DNA of 7,331 nt. Origin: JBFHFS01 sp041583495. Lineage in GTDB: Bacteria > Bacteroidota > Bacteroidia > Bacteroidales > Marinilabiliaceae. The translations under genes were made by a program, and so were the position numbers. The notes below the pieces were generated by a model. It was not told the origin of the DNA and searched no databases. It saw only the letters and a list, made by a program, of their open reading frames with translations. Numbering within the stretch: the first letter of the stretch is position 1; the number at the start of each line of letters is the position of its first letter. Of this stretch, positions 1-6,184 are shown one piece after another. The DNA lies in NCBI GenBank assembly GCA_041583495.1, contig JBFHFS010000099.1, forward strand, positions 1 to 7,331, read 5' to 3'.

Positions 1-6
1 GCTTCG

Positions 7-72
7 GACGTTGATTTTCATCATTAGAAAAATGAGTGAGATTATTCTTCTAATATACTGATAATCAACGTC
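7..72. repeat. Long imperfect inverted repeat, possible hairpin
   Basis: The outer arms GACGTTGATT (7-16) and AATCAACGTC (63-72) are perfect reverse complements of 10 bp. Inside them, positions 18-20 pair with 59-61, and ATTAGAA (23-29) pairs with TTCTAAT (48-54). This leaves an 18-base loop and gives about 20 paired positions in total. The stem is AT-rich. On the plus strand a run of six T follows at 82-87, about ten bases after the stem, so a weak terminator for a plus-strand gene left of the window is possible. A structured RNA or a protein-binding palindrome is equally possible. The pairing is seen directly; the role is unknown. Confidence 0.5.
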
Positions 73-198
73 TTATCCTAGTTTTTTGTCACTTATTTGT
101 TTGATTTTCAATAGGTTGTATTTTTTGTCATGTACTAAATTTTAATTGTTATAAATAAATGAAATAGTAAGTTTTTAGGTACGCTTTCTTTTGTGTTT

Positions 199-216
199 AA
201 CAGGCTTTTGCCTGTT
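199..216 (-). terminator. Hairpin just downstream of the last gene of the left cluster
   Basis: AACAGGC (199-205) and GCCTGTT (210-216) form a perfect 7-bp stem closed by a four-base loop. It begins eight bases after the stop codon of the exported protein gene at 225-1076. The position fits a transcript end. The minus strand after the stem is A-rich and has no T tract, so it is not a textbook intrinsic terminator and may instead protect the 3' end of the RNA. The plus strand after the stem is moderately T-rich. Confidence 0.5.
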
Positions 217-224
217 CATTCAAT

Positions 225-1076
225 TTATTTTCCCTGTCTTAGTTTCAACATTTTTTGCATCATGTCGTAAGTCTGTCGTAATTCCTCGTCACTGGCTTCT
301 TTCATCTCCGAATCGCCTTGAATCACCGCCTTTTTCCACTCTTCGAAGGATAAGTTCTCGAGTAGATCCATCCCTTCCTGCATCTCTTGCTGATTTGTAT
401 GGAAGTCTTCATTACTCATATAACTGTCGGTTTTTTGAAGGGGGAAATCGGGTAAGGCAAAATGAGTGTCCGGGACCAAAACGTCGAAGCGTATGTTCGT
501 TGCCGTGGTAACGGTTTTAATGCCTAAGGCGGTCATTTCCATTTTCAGCATCACCCCCTTATAATTCCATTGTTTGCCTCCCAGCAGCTCCCATACTTCA
601 CAGTTGTATCCGAGAAATGTCTCGTTGCCAAGTTTTTTTCCACCCATACTTTCCGCCATCATTTTTCCTGCCTCGCCGGTATCACCCTCCGGGTTGATGG
701 TCTGGGACATATCCATAGCCATATCTCTGCCTAAATAGATTTTTTGGTTGTCAAAATCGACCGAAAAGCTCTCCCCGTTATCCAACTTGTTGATTGAATG
801 CTCGTGTGTGGTCTCGGTTTTCTCCTTCCCAAAAATCTTCATGACGGTGGTCTGATCCAACTCTGTTTCTTTAAGCTCCAAAGCTCCCCAATCTTTAAAT
901 GCGAGCGTCTGAGTGCCGGAACCGGTAATTGTGCTGCCCATTATTTTTCCTGAAGTAGCGGTGACGTATTCGACAATCCCGGACTTGATGTCGTAGCGTT
1001 TCAGCTTATTTTGGGCGGTTGTATTGCAGTTGAAAAGGGCAATAATCAATGACAAGAATAAGGTTATGGATTTCAT
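225..1076 (-). CDS. Exported protein, DUF4412/LolA-like group
   Basis: This 283-residue protein starts with a signal peptide (hydrophobic residues 4-15) that most likely ends at the Ala-Gln of residues 21-22, a cleavage style common in Bacteroidota. Cys17 is preceded by Leu-Phe-Asn, a poor lipobox, so a lipoprotein is less likely. Residues 23-210 look like a beta-rich fold of the group annotated as DUF4412 or LolA-like. The hallmarks are GYNCEVWE (156-163), then a Trp-Asn-Tyr-Lys-Gly-Val-x-Leu-Lys segment (170-178), and an ALPDF segment near 207-211. A Met- and acid-rich helical tail follows (220-283). It carries FEEWKKA (244-250) and ASDEELRQTY (261-270), a module also found in the small protein encoded just upstream at 1132-1473, 55 bases away. 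Proteins of this group are exported, but substrate and role are unknown. The family assignment rests on motif recognition only. Confidence 0.85.
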   Translation of the reverse strand: MKSITLFLSLIIALFNCNTTAQNKLKRYDIKSGIVEYVTATSGKIMGSTITGSGTQTLAFKDWGALELKETELDQTTVMKIFGKEKTETTHEHSINKLDNGESFSVDFDNQKIYLGRDMAMDMSQTINPEGDTGEAGKMMAESMGGKKLGNETFLGYNCEVWELLGGKQWNYKGVMLKMEMTALGIKTVTTATNIRFDVLVPDTHFALPDFPLQKTDSYMSNEDFHTNQQEMQEGMDLLENLSFEEWKKAVIQGDSEMKEASDEELRQTYDMMQKMLKLRQGK

Positions 1077-1131
1077 TGTATTGAAGTTCTAAGGTGTTTG
1101 TTGTTAAAAGCTTAATCCAGGTGTGTTTTAT

Positions 1132-1473
1132 TTATAGTGTCTGGGGTTTATACTTGGCCCAGGTCAATTGCATCTCCTCGTCGGAGGCTTTGGGTTTAAT
1201 AATTTTAAAGGCTTTCCTAAAGTCGTCGAAGTCCTTTGGGTTTTGAATGGCATCCATCGCCCAAAATTGAAGCTGTGCCTGGTCCCTCTTATTATCGGCC
1301 TCACTGATGGCTACTTGATGGCCATCGTTTTTGTGTATTTCGTTGTAGAGGGCTTTAATATCCACTATCCTTGCGGCAGGGCTAACCTTCAACACAGATC
1401 TCTCAAAATCGGGATACGACATTTGTGAAAAAAGGGCTTTTTGTTGATCTAAAATCTCCAGTACGGCTTTCAC
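1132..1473 (-). CDS. Small uncharacterised protein with an internally repeated helical module
   Basis: This 113-residue, charged protein has no signal peptide or membrane segment, and I do not recognise its family. The frame opens at GTG (1471-1473) because there is no in-frame ATG between the TAG at 1522-1524 and this point. An internal ATG at 1420-1422 (Met18) would give a 96-residue product and cannot be excluded. Residues 20-48 align without gaps to residues 82-110. Asp22/84, Phe23/85, Pro32/94 and Ala34/96 are identical, with conservative matches at Tyr20/Phe82, Arg25/Lys87, Val30/Ile92, Asp38/Glu100, Ile39/Met101 and Tyr43/Trp105. The second copy (FDDFRKA, then ASDEEMQLTW) matches the C-terminal tail of the exported protein encoded 55 bases downstream, so the pair may be functionally linked. 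The gene could be a full small protein or the 3' part of a decayed longer one. Confidence 0.65.
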   Translation of the reverse strand: MKAVLEILDQQKALFSQMSYPDFERSVLKVSPAARIVDIKALYNEIHKNDGHQVAISEADNKRDQAQLQFWAMDAIQNPKDFDDFRKAFKIIKPKASDEEMQLTWAKYKPQTL

Positions 1474-1521
1474 TTCGTGCGTTTTTTTAAGGGTGAATTC
1501 TCGTTTAAATAAGAGAAGCCA

Positions 1522-1685
1522 CTATTCCTTTATGGCTTGTAGTTCAAAAATGAAATAATGTCCACGATGAGGGTCGGGATCGTCGTCAATCACTTTGGTT
1601 GTGAGGGTTAATAAGTGGGATCATCAAAGCAAGTAATGATGATCTCATTTCATCACATTAAGCGGTATAGAGGGATAATATTTCT
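1522..1685 (-). pseudogene. Probable decayed 3' end of a protein gene
   Basis: The gap between the lipoprotein stop (1686) and the small protein start (1473) contains coding-like stretches in shifted frames. The clearest runs on the minus strand from 1620 to the TAG at 1522-1524 and ends with VIDDDPDPHRGHYFIFELQA, then IKE and stop. It reads like the C-terminus of a beta-rich exported protein. The frame is closed upstream by two TGA codons in a row (1621-1626), while another frame over about 1609-1650 reads NEIIITCFDDPTY before a stop. The best explanation I see is a gene 3' end broken by frameshifts and deletion. An alternative is a short ORF of 23 codons starting at GTG (1591-1593). The original family is not recognised. 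An 8-bp inverted repeat (GATCATCA 1619-1626, TGATGATC 1637-1644) lies inside and could be a weak hairpin after the lipoprotein gene. Confidence 0.4.
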
Positions 1686-2186
1686 CTATCCTTTTTTTAC
1701 CTCTCCTACAACGATGGTGACTACCAATGATTTCGTTTCACCCTTAGTGGTGGATCCGGATACATCGATGTCAATTTGGTTCCCGGTTCTTTTAATGGTA
1801 CCGGAAGAGGCCGTAAATCTTTCGATATTTTTAATCTTGCCCAGGGAGACCACCAGGCCGTCACTATCCATAATGGCACCAAAGTCAAGTATCACCGTGG
1901 GATCCGTTCGCATGGGGAAAGGCGAATAGGTGACGGTGGAATTATCCGCACCCACGCCTTCGATAATTAAGCCAAATGATTGGGTTCCATCACCTGCAAT
2001 GGCGATACTGTCGCCATACAGTACAAGCGATTCAGTGTTGGCTTCGGTAAATTTGACGCCATCATACTTCATGACAAAGCTGGTTTTGATAACTTCTTTT
2101 TCCACTTCCTCGTCTTTTTCGCAGGAGGTTAGGAATACACTGAAAAGGCTGAGTAAAATAGCGATTGAAAAGATTGACGTTTTCAT
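1686..2186 (-). CDS. Small lipoprotein, predicted surface-exposed
   Basis: The protein has 166 residues when started at the ATG at 2184-2186, chosen because it places a lipoprotein signal peptide at the N-terminus. An upstream in-frame ATG at 2234 would add 16 polar residues in front of it. Hydrophobic residues 5-19 lead to the lipobox Leu-Thr-Ser-Cys with the lipidated Cys at 22. The mature N-terminus runs Cys-Glu-Lys-Asp-Glu-Glu, resembling the Lys-plus-acidic lipoprotein export signal described in Bacteroidota (well studied in Capnocytophaga), so transfer to the cell surface is predicted. The rest alternates short hydrophobic and polar stretches with many Gly, Thr and Ser, as in a beta-sandwich, and has no catalytic motif I recognise. 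The gene begins 60 bases after the OmpA-family gene and may be co-transcribed with it. Its substrate or partner is unknown. Confidence 0.85.
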   Translation of the reverse strand: MKTSIFSIAILLSLFSVFLTSCEKDEEVEKEVIKTSFVMKYDGVKFTEANTESLVLYGDSIAIAGDGTQSFGLIIEGVGADNSTVTYSPFPMRTDPTVILDFGAIMDSDGLVVSLGKIKNIERFTASSGTIKRTGNQIDIDVSGSTTKGETKSLVVTIVVGEVKKG

Positions 2187-2246
2187 TAGTCTGTTTTGGA
2201 TTAGGTATTTATTATTAGAATTAAAATGTGGCAATTATCCCGGATT

Positions 2247-3530
2247 TTAGAATTTTACAAATTCAACTCTCCGGTTATTGGCTTTTCCTTCGGCAGTGCC
2301 ATTTTCGCCAATGGGTTTGCTTTCGCCCCAACCTGCAGATTTTAGACGATTGGCGGAAATCCCCATAGTTATTAAGCGATTCATCACCGCCCTGGCACGG
2401 GCTTCCGAGAGGGTTTGATTTAAAGCTTCGTCCCCGTCACTATCGGTATGTCCTTCTACGCTGAAGTTAAGCTCCGGCTGTTTTTGCATGAGGTCAAAAA
2501 TGGTGTTTATAGCCCCATTACTTTCGGGTTTTATGGTTGCTTTATTCACATCGAAGCGAATGCCGTTAACGATGATTTTGCCCTCTGAAAGTACGCGGTC
2601 GTAGTATTTTACGCCCCCTTTGGCGATTCTAAAGTTTTTGGCATAAAAAGCTTTACCTTCTGCGGCATCAGCGAAATAGGGATAAAACGTAAATCCGGTG
2701 GGATTGAATTCGTAATGCGGAATATTGATGAGACGTGTCTCATCTATATAAACTTTCATTTTTCCTTTGGTATAGGCAATGGAGACATGCGTCCAGCAAC
2801 CGTTGTCGCAAAAGGTGTAATCTCTGCCGGAATGTTCGGCCGTAATGCCACCGGGGGCATCCACCCGTAGTGGTGTTATTTCAAACTCCTGGGCGTTTTG
2901 GTAAACACCGTTGTCTCGCTGGTTTTTTTGATCGGTCAGATAAACAGTGACCCTATTGCCATCTTTGGGTCGATAAAAATCAAATTCAATGGTAAAGATT
3001 TCCGGTAAATAATCGGAATCTGCATTTTTAAGGTAAGGAATAATCTCTCCTCCATCCAGAAACATGAGCACCTGCTCCCCATCCACGTTGGCGATCTCAA
3101 CTTGTCCTTTTACTAAATCCCAACGGCTGGGGAACTCACCATTTTCTTCATCTGCACTCGGGGCATCTTCAAAAATCACCTCGTCGCCGGGCACAAAATC
3201 AAATTTTGACCATTGAACATTGGGTTTGACTGGCTTTTGATCTGCCTCTTCAGCTTGTGCCACAGAGGTTTTGGTTGTGGATTGGGCCGCCTCATTTTGC
3301 TGAACCTGGTTCTCGTCGGAGGACGATTTCTTGTTTTTCTTCTTCTTTTTAAAAAGGCCGCCAATGCCTTCTTCCAGTTTGTCGAAGGATTTATCGATGG
3401 CTTCTTCGGCTTTGTTGTTAGCGCGGTTGTTGGCTTCGCTGTTAACCTTGCCTTTTACGTCAACTTTAACTTGCGCAGTCATCGTAATTCCGGTAAATAA
3501 TACCAACAGGACTAATAAAGCAGGTTTCAT
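2247..3530 (-). CDS. OmpA-family outer-membrane protein with lectin-like domain
   Basis: The protein has 427 residues from the ATG at 3528-3530. The frame extends 31 codons further up, but those residues are polar and would bury the signal peptide (1-20, ending in TAQ). Residues 21-60 form an Asn/Ala/Lys-rich helical segment followed by a lysine cluster (61-68) and a low-complexity Gln/Ser/Glu linker to about 105. Residues 109-312 look like a concanavalin A/LamG-type beta sandwich, introduced by FVPGDEVIFED and GEFPSRWDL and containing a close cysteine pair, 241 and 245. Residues 318-427 are an OmpA C-terminal domain: GHTD (360-363), NQTLSEARARAV (371-382) and NNRRVEF near the end. Asp363 and Arg378 have the 15-residue spacing of the pair that binds diaminopimelate in peptidoglycan in OmpA proteins. 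No N-terminal beta barrel is seen. It most likely ties an envelope-exposed binding domain to the cell wall. The ligand of the lectin-like domain is unknown. Confidence 0.93.
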   Translation of the reverse strand: MKPALLVLLVLFTGITMTAQVKVDVKGKVNSEANNRANNKAEEAIDKSFDKLEEGIGGLFKKKKKNKKSSSDENQVQQNEAAQSTTKTSVAQAEEADQKPVKPNVQWSKFDFVPGDEVIFEDAPSADEENGEFPSRWDLVKGQVEIANVDGEQVLMFLDGGEIIPYLKNADSDYLPEIFTIEFDFYRPKDGNRVTVYLTDQKNQRDNGVYQNAQEFEITPLRVDAPGGITAEHSGRDYTFCDNGCWTHVSIAYTKGKMKVYIDETRLINIPHYEFNPTGFTFYPYFADAAEGKAFYAKNFRIAKGGVKYYDRVLSEGKIIVNGIRFDVNKATIKPESNGAINTIFDLMQKQPELNFSVEGHTDSDGDEALNQTLSEARARAVMNRLITMGISANRLKSAGWGESKPIGENGTAEGKANNRRVEFVKF

Positions 3531-3894
3531 GTGTTTATAGTTGTATGTTTTATTAGCAACACATGGAACTCGCTTTAGATTATCATGCTGTTTTGTGCAA
3601 GAGTATTTATATGCTCGTTTCATTTCAGTATTTTTTGGTTATTGATAAAGTAAATGTAGAGGCCTTTTTTTAGGTTTTCGGAACGGATTTGAAAGCGATC
3701 CTTCTCGTCTTGAATTCGCTATCTTTTTAGCAGTATTTGTTTCGTCTCGTTCCTCTTTGGGGGGAGGTGGAAATGAGTGAACGGAAGGAAAGAAGGAGTA
3801 TCTGGATCTAAAACACTGAAGAGCTTAAATATGAATCACCTCCGGTTAAACCGGAGGCAACACAAAAGGAGTTGTCAGAAACCTCCAAGCGGTT
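3531..3894. other. Intergenic region upstream of the OmpA-family gene
   Basis: This 364-base gap separates the lemA transcription unit from the OmpA-family gene and should hold the promoter of the latter. I find no clear match to the Bacteroidota promoter pattern TTTG plus TAnnTTTG on the minus strand. A partial match to the -7 part, TACATTTA, lies around 3650-3658 without a -33 partner. There is a purine-rich plus-strand stretch at about 3757-3798. No frame on either strand looks coding, apart from the in-frame upstream extension of the OmpA-family gene (3531-3623), which I reject as leader. The GC-rich hairpin at 3839-3857 is listed separately. Confidence 0.5.
3839..3857 (-). terminator. 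GC-rich hairpin after the lemA-unit
   Basis: CCTCCGGT (3839-3846) and ACCGGAGG (3850-3857) are perfect reverse complements separated by three bases. It lies 37 bases after the stop codon of the last gene of the unit (3895). The stem is much more GC-rich than its surroundings, which supports a selected structure. As with the hairpin at 199-216, no proper T tract follows on the minus strand, only a loosely AT-rich stretch. Transcription termination or 3' end protection is inferred from position and strength. Confidence 0.6.
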
Positions 3895-4566
3895 TCAATA
3901 TTGATAATGGTCTGTTGTTTTTGTGAGAATAGGAACTGAGTTGTTTTTTGAGGCTTCAATGGAAAACTTCTTCACCAGGCGAAGTTTTTCTCCTACTTGA
4001 GCGAAATACCAAAAATCAGCCGATTTCTCAGCTCCATCCTCGTGCGAAATGCCGGACCTGGCAAACCCACACGAAGCTGCATAGAGTTGATTATCTTTAA
4101 GATATACTTCGAAAATCTTTTCAACCCCGGCAACGACTACCGTACTTTTGTAGCCGCTCAGTGGTTGTTTATCCAACTCCAAACCTTCGGAAAACGCCCA
4201 CCCTTTAAATTCATTTTCAGCCAACAATGCTTTCAGCGTGTTCAGCGGATCGTTAAGTCGAAACGTTTTGCCCAATTGAATGGTAGACTTCGATTTTGGG
4301 CCTTTGGTTTGTTCGTACGAGGTATAAGTGATTTTGCACGAATCGCCTTCCCAACTCAAATTTCCTTTCACCTTGTATTCGCGCTCGCGATCCTCCTTTT
4401 TTATCATCGGGTGGAGGATGTATAAGTATTTGTCGGAAAGAAAAACAGAGGGTTTTTCAAGTATTGAATTGATTGATTCCTCAAGTTTGGCCTTGCTGTT
4501 GAATGGTTGTGCGAAACCGCTGAAAGTGGCACCTAAAACCATTGCACTAATTAAAATTTTTCGCAT
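3895..4566 (-). CDS. Exported protein of unknown function, last gene of the lemA unit
   Basis: This 223-residue protein has a clean signal peptide (1-20): Arg-Lys at 2-3, a hydrophobic core and a GFAQ end, followed by Pro21, which suggests release to the periplasm or beyond. The mature part starts with a short helix (25-37) and then alternates polar and hydrophobic stretches suggestive of beta strands, with two cysteines (77 and 166). It ends in a Ser/Thr/Lys-rich tail. I recognise no domain or catalytic motif. The start codon at 4564-4566 is supported by the signal peptide. The gene follows the DUF3137 gene by 30 bases, so it is very likely co-transcribed and may act in the same envelope process. 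Start and expression are credible; the function is open. Confidence 0.82.
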   Translation of the reverse strand: MRKILISAMVLGATFSGFAQPFNSKAKLEESINSILEKPSVFLSDKYLYILHPMIKKEDREREYKVKGNLSWEGDSCKITYTSYEQTKGPKSKSTIQLGKTFRLNDPLNTLKALLAENEFKGWAFSEGLELDKQPLSGYKSTVVVAGVEKIFEVYLKDNQLYAASCGFARSGISHEDGAEKSADFWYFAQVGEKLRLVKKFSIEASKNNSVPILTKTTDHYQY

Positions 4567-4596
4567 GATTATTTGTCCGATTGCATGGGTTTTACG

Positions 4597-5556
4597 CTAC
4601 TCTTTGGTCCAAATACGGGTGTTCAAATTCAACTCCTTTACTATGGTTTCAATCAGGCTAAACAACACACACATTTCTTCCACATCGCTGTAATTTACAC
4701 CCGACTTTTTAATGTTTGGTTCAAATAGATTGTGGCCAAAAGGAATGGCACAAAACACATTTTCGCCCTTAAAGGAGAAATACATGGCTAAACCGTATGA
4801 TTTATAAATGTTTACCATCGCTTCCATCAGCACAGGGGTTAGAATATAGCGTGCTTCTTGCTGACTGCTTCCATAAACCGAAAAGATATCTTCAAACTCA
4901 GGGTTTTCGAGATTAACCAACTCACCATAATGATTATTTCGCTTTTTCTCTTTTCCAAAAAAATTGGTTAAACTGCTCTCCTTCTCTGGCAAAACAAAAG
5001 TTTGTCCTTCAAGGTTTTTATTGAATTCGGCAAAAAAGAAAAGTCCCCTAAAAATAGTATGCCACTCGCTTACACGATTTCCATCACTATCTGTATGGCT
5101 GCTTAAGTATTCTGTTTTTAGTTCTGAAAACTTAAATGGGGTTTTACCTATTTTCCCAACAACAAGGTCATCGCCGCTATAACGTTCGGCTTTGCGTTTA
5201 AAAAGGCCAGCTTTATGGTAATCGTTAACTTCAATATGTTTATTTGGATTGTATTGGTAGGCCGGGTTTATAAGATGAACGACTTTGCGTACCACCTCAT
5301 TTTTAAACTGCGTGTGGTACTTATTATAGGTTCCGCGCGACTTAAACCAGCTGTATATTGCTCCGGCGATAAAAACAATTCCACCAATAACTTCTACCGC
5401 CGAAGTACAGTTGGACAAAAGAAGAAAGGCCACAATTCCATTTGCAATGGCTAATCTCCTCCACCTTTTTACAAACTTCCGCATCTTTTCCATGCCGGCA
5501 AGTTTTGGTTTCAGTTCAGTTTCGTAAAGAGTTTTAATTTGTTCTTGTGTGATCAT
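4597..5556 (-). CDS. DUF3137-family membrane protein
   Basis: The 319-residue protein has the layout of the DUF3137 family. An N-terminal charged helix (1-34) is followed by two closely spaced membrane helices (about 36-50 and 53-71) and a large soluble domain (72-319). The family pattern is clearest at DYHKAGLFKRKAERYSGDDL (112-131), followed by Gly-Lys-x-Gly-Lys-Thr and FSEL (143-146), then a HTIFRGLFFFAEF stretch (166-178). The positive residues before and after the membrane pair suggest that both ends lie in the cytoplasm. The gene starts 32 bases after the lemA stop. DUF3137 and LemA proteins are often encoded side by side, so they are thought to work together, but no activity is established. 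There is no recognisable Shine-Dalgarno site; the leader is AT-rich. The family call is by motif memory. Confidence 0.87.
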   Translation of the reverse strand: MITQEQIKTLYETELKPKLAGMEKMRKFVKRWRRLAIANGIVAFLLLSNCTSAVEVIGGIVFIAGAIYSWFKSRGTYNKYHTQFKNEVVRKVVHLINPAYQYNPNKHIEVNDYHKAGLFKRKAERYSGDDLVVGKIGKTPFKFSELKTEYLSSHTDSDGNRVSEWHTIFRGLFFFAEFNKNLEGQTFVLPEKESSLTNFFGKEKKRNNHYGELVNLENPEFEDIFSVYGSSQQEARYILTPVLMEAMVNIYKSYGLAMYFSFKGENVFCAIPFGHNLFEPNIKKSGVNYSDVEEMCVLFSLIETIVKELNLNTRIWTKE

Positions 5557-5588
5557 TTATTTTAGATATAGGAGATTGTAGAGATGAT

Positions 5589-6152
5589 TTAAAACATACT
5601 TTTTACATCTACATTTTGTCGTTCAACTTCCGGGATTACAAACACCTCTTTCCGTTGCATGTGCATTATTCCGGCAATCATGTTTTGCGGGAAAGTTTGA
5701 ATGCCATTATTGTACATCGTGATAACCGCATTAAAAGTGCGACGGGCTGCCGAAATTTGCGATTCAACCTCATTTAATGTACGTTGAAGATTGATGAAAT
5801 TATGGCTGGCTTTCAAATCGGGGTAATTTTCCACCGCGACCATTATGCCTTTCATGGCGGTCGAAATCTGATTGTCGAGCGCCACTTTTTCGTCGTTACT
5901 CAATTTACCCGATGTGGCCTTTGCTCGCATTTCGGTAACATTGGTTAGCAACTCTTTTTCGTGGGTGGCATACTGTTTTACGGTGGCTACCAGATTCGGG
6001 ATTAAATCGTAGCGTTTTTTCAGTTGCACATCCATACCGCCAAACGCATTATCCACTTCGTTGCGTCGGCGAATTAATCCATTGTACATGGAGACCACAC
6101 TAATTGGCAGGATGACTACCAGTACGAGAATTACAATTGTTGTGATCGACAT
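5589..6152 (-). CDS. lemA: LemA family protein
   Basis: This 187-residue protein matches the LemA family in length and motifs. A single N-terminal membrane helix (about 4-22) has a short outside N-terminus. Next come YNGLIRRRNEVDNAF (23-37) and the LKKRYDLIPNLV segment (44-55), then ENYPDLKAS (108-116), a LQRTLNEVESQISAARR segment (122-138) and YNNGIQTFP (147-155). These form the long antiparallel helices of the family. LemA proteins sit in the cytoplasmic membrane, and a homologue (MamQ) is needed for magnetosome formation, but the general role is unknown. The start at 6150-6152 is supported by an AAAAGGA sequence nine bases upstream, one of the few ribosome-binding-like sites in the window. 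It is flanked by gaps of 32 bases on both sides, within the same transcription unit. Confidence 0.96.
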   Translation of the reverse strand: MSITTIVILVLVVILPISVVSMYNGLIRRRNEVDNAFGGMDVQLKKRYDLIPNLVATVKQYATHEKELLTNVTEMRAKATSGKLSNDEKVALDNQISTAMKGIMVAVENYPDLKASHNFINLQRTLNEVESQISAARRTFNAVITMYNNGIQTFPQNMIAGIMHMQRKEVFVIPEVERQNVDVKSMF

Positions 6153-6161
6153 TTGATTTTA

Positions 6162-6168
6162 TCCTTTT
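6162..6168 (-). promoter_or_regulatory. Shine-Dalgarno-like site of lemA
   Basis: On the minus strand AAAAGGA lies nine bases before the lemA ATG. Most other genes here have only A/T-rich leaders, as is usual in Bacteroidota, so the site may give lemA stronger translation than its neighbours. This is inference from sequence alone. Confidence 0.4.
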
Positions 6169-6184
6169 GGGTTAAACTTATTGT

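Noticed and set aside
191..511. Open plus-strand frame of 106 codons
   Set aside because: It lies antisense to the exported protein gene, has a Cys/Ser/Arg-rich composition without domain features, and its start falls in the terminal hairpin region.
1619..1644. Terminator hairpin after the small lipoprotein gene
   Set aside because: The 8-bp stem is AT-rich with a 10-base loop and no T tract follows; it may simply be chance within the gene remnant.
2187..2234. N-terminal extension of the small lipoprotein by 16 residues
   Set aside because: It would precede an otherwise ideal lipoprotein signal peptide; the ATG at 2184-2186 explains the protein better.
3531..3623. N-terminal extension of the OmpA-family gene by 31 residues
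   Set aside because: The extension is polar and basic and would sit in front of a complete signal peptide, so the ATG at 3528-3530 is preferred.
3640..3660. Bacteroidota-type promoter for the OmpA-family gene
   Set aside because: TACATTTA resembles the -7 element, but no TTTG lies at the right distance upstream, so it is not listed as a promoter.
3997..4425. Plus-strand frame of 142 codons
   Set aside because: It is antisense to the exported protein gene, which has a clean signal peptide. The plus-strand product shows no domain or signal and is rich in Phe, Arg and Ile.
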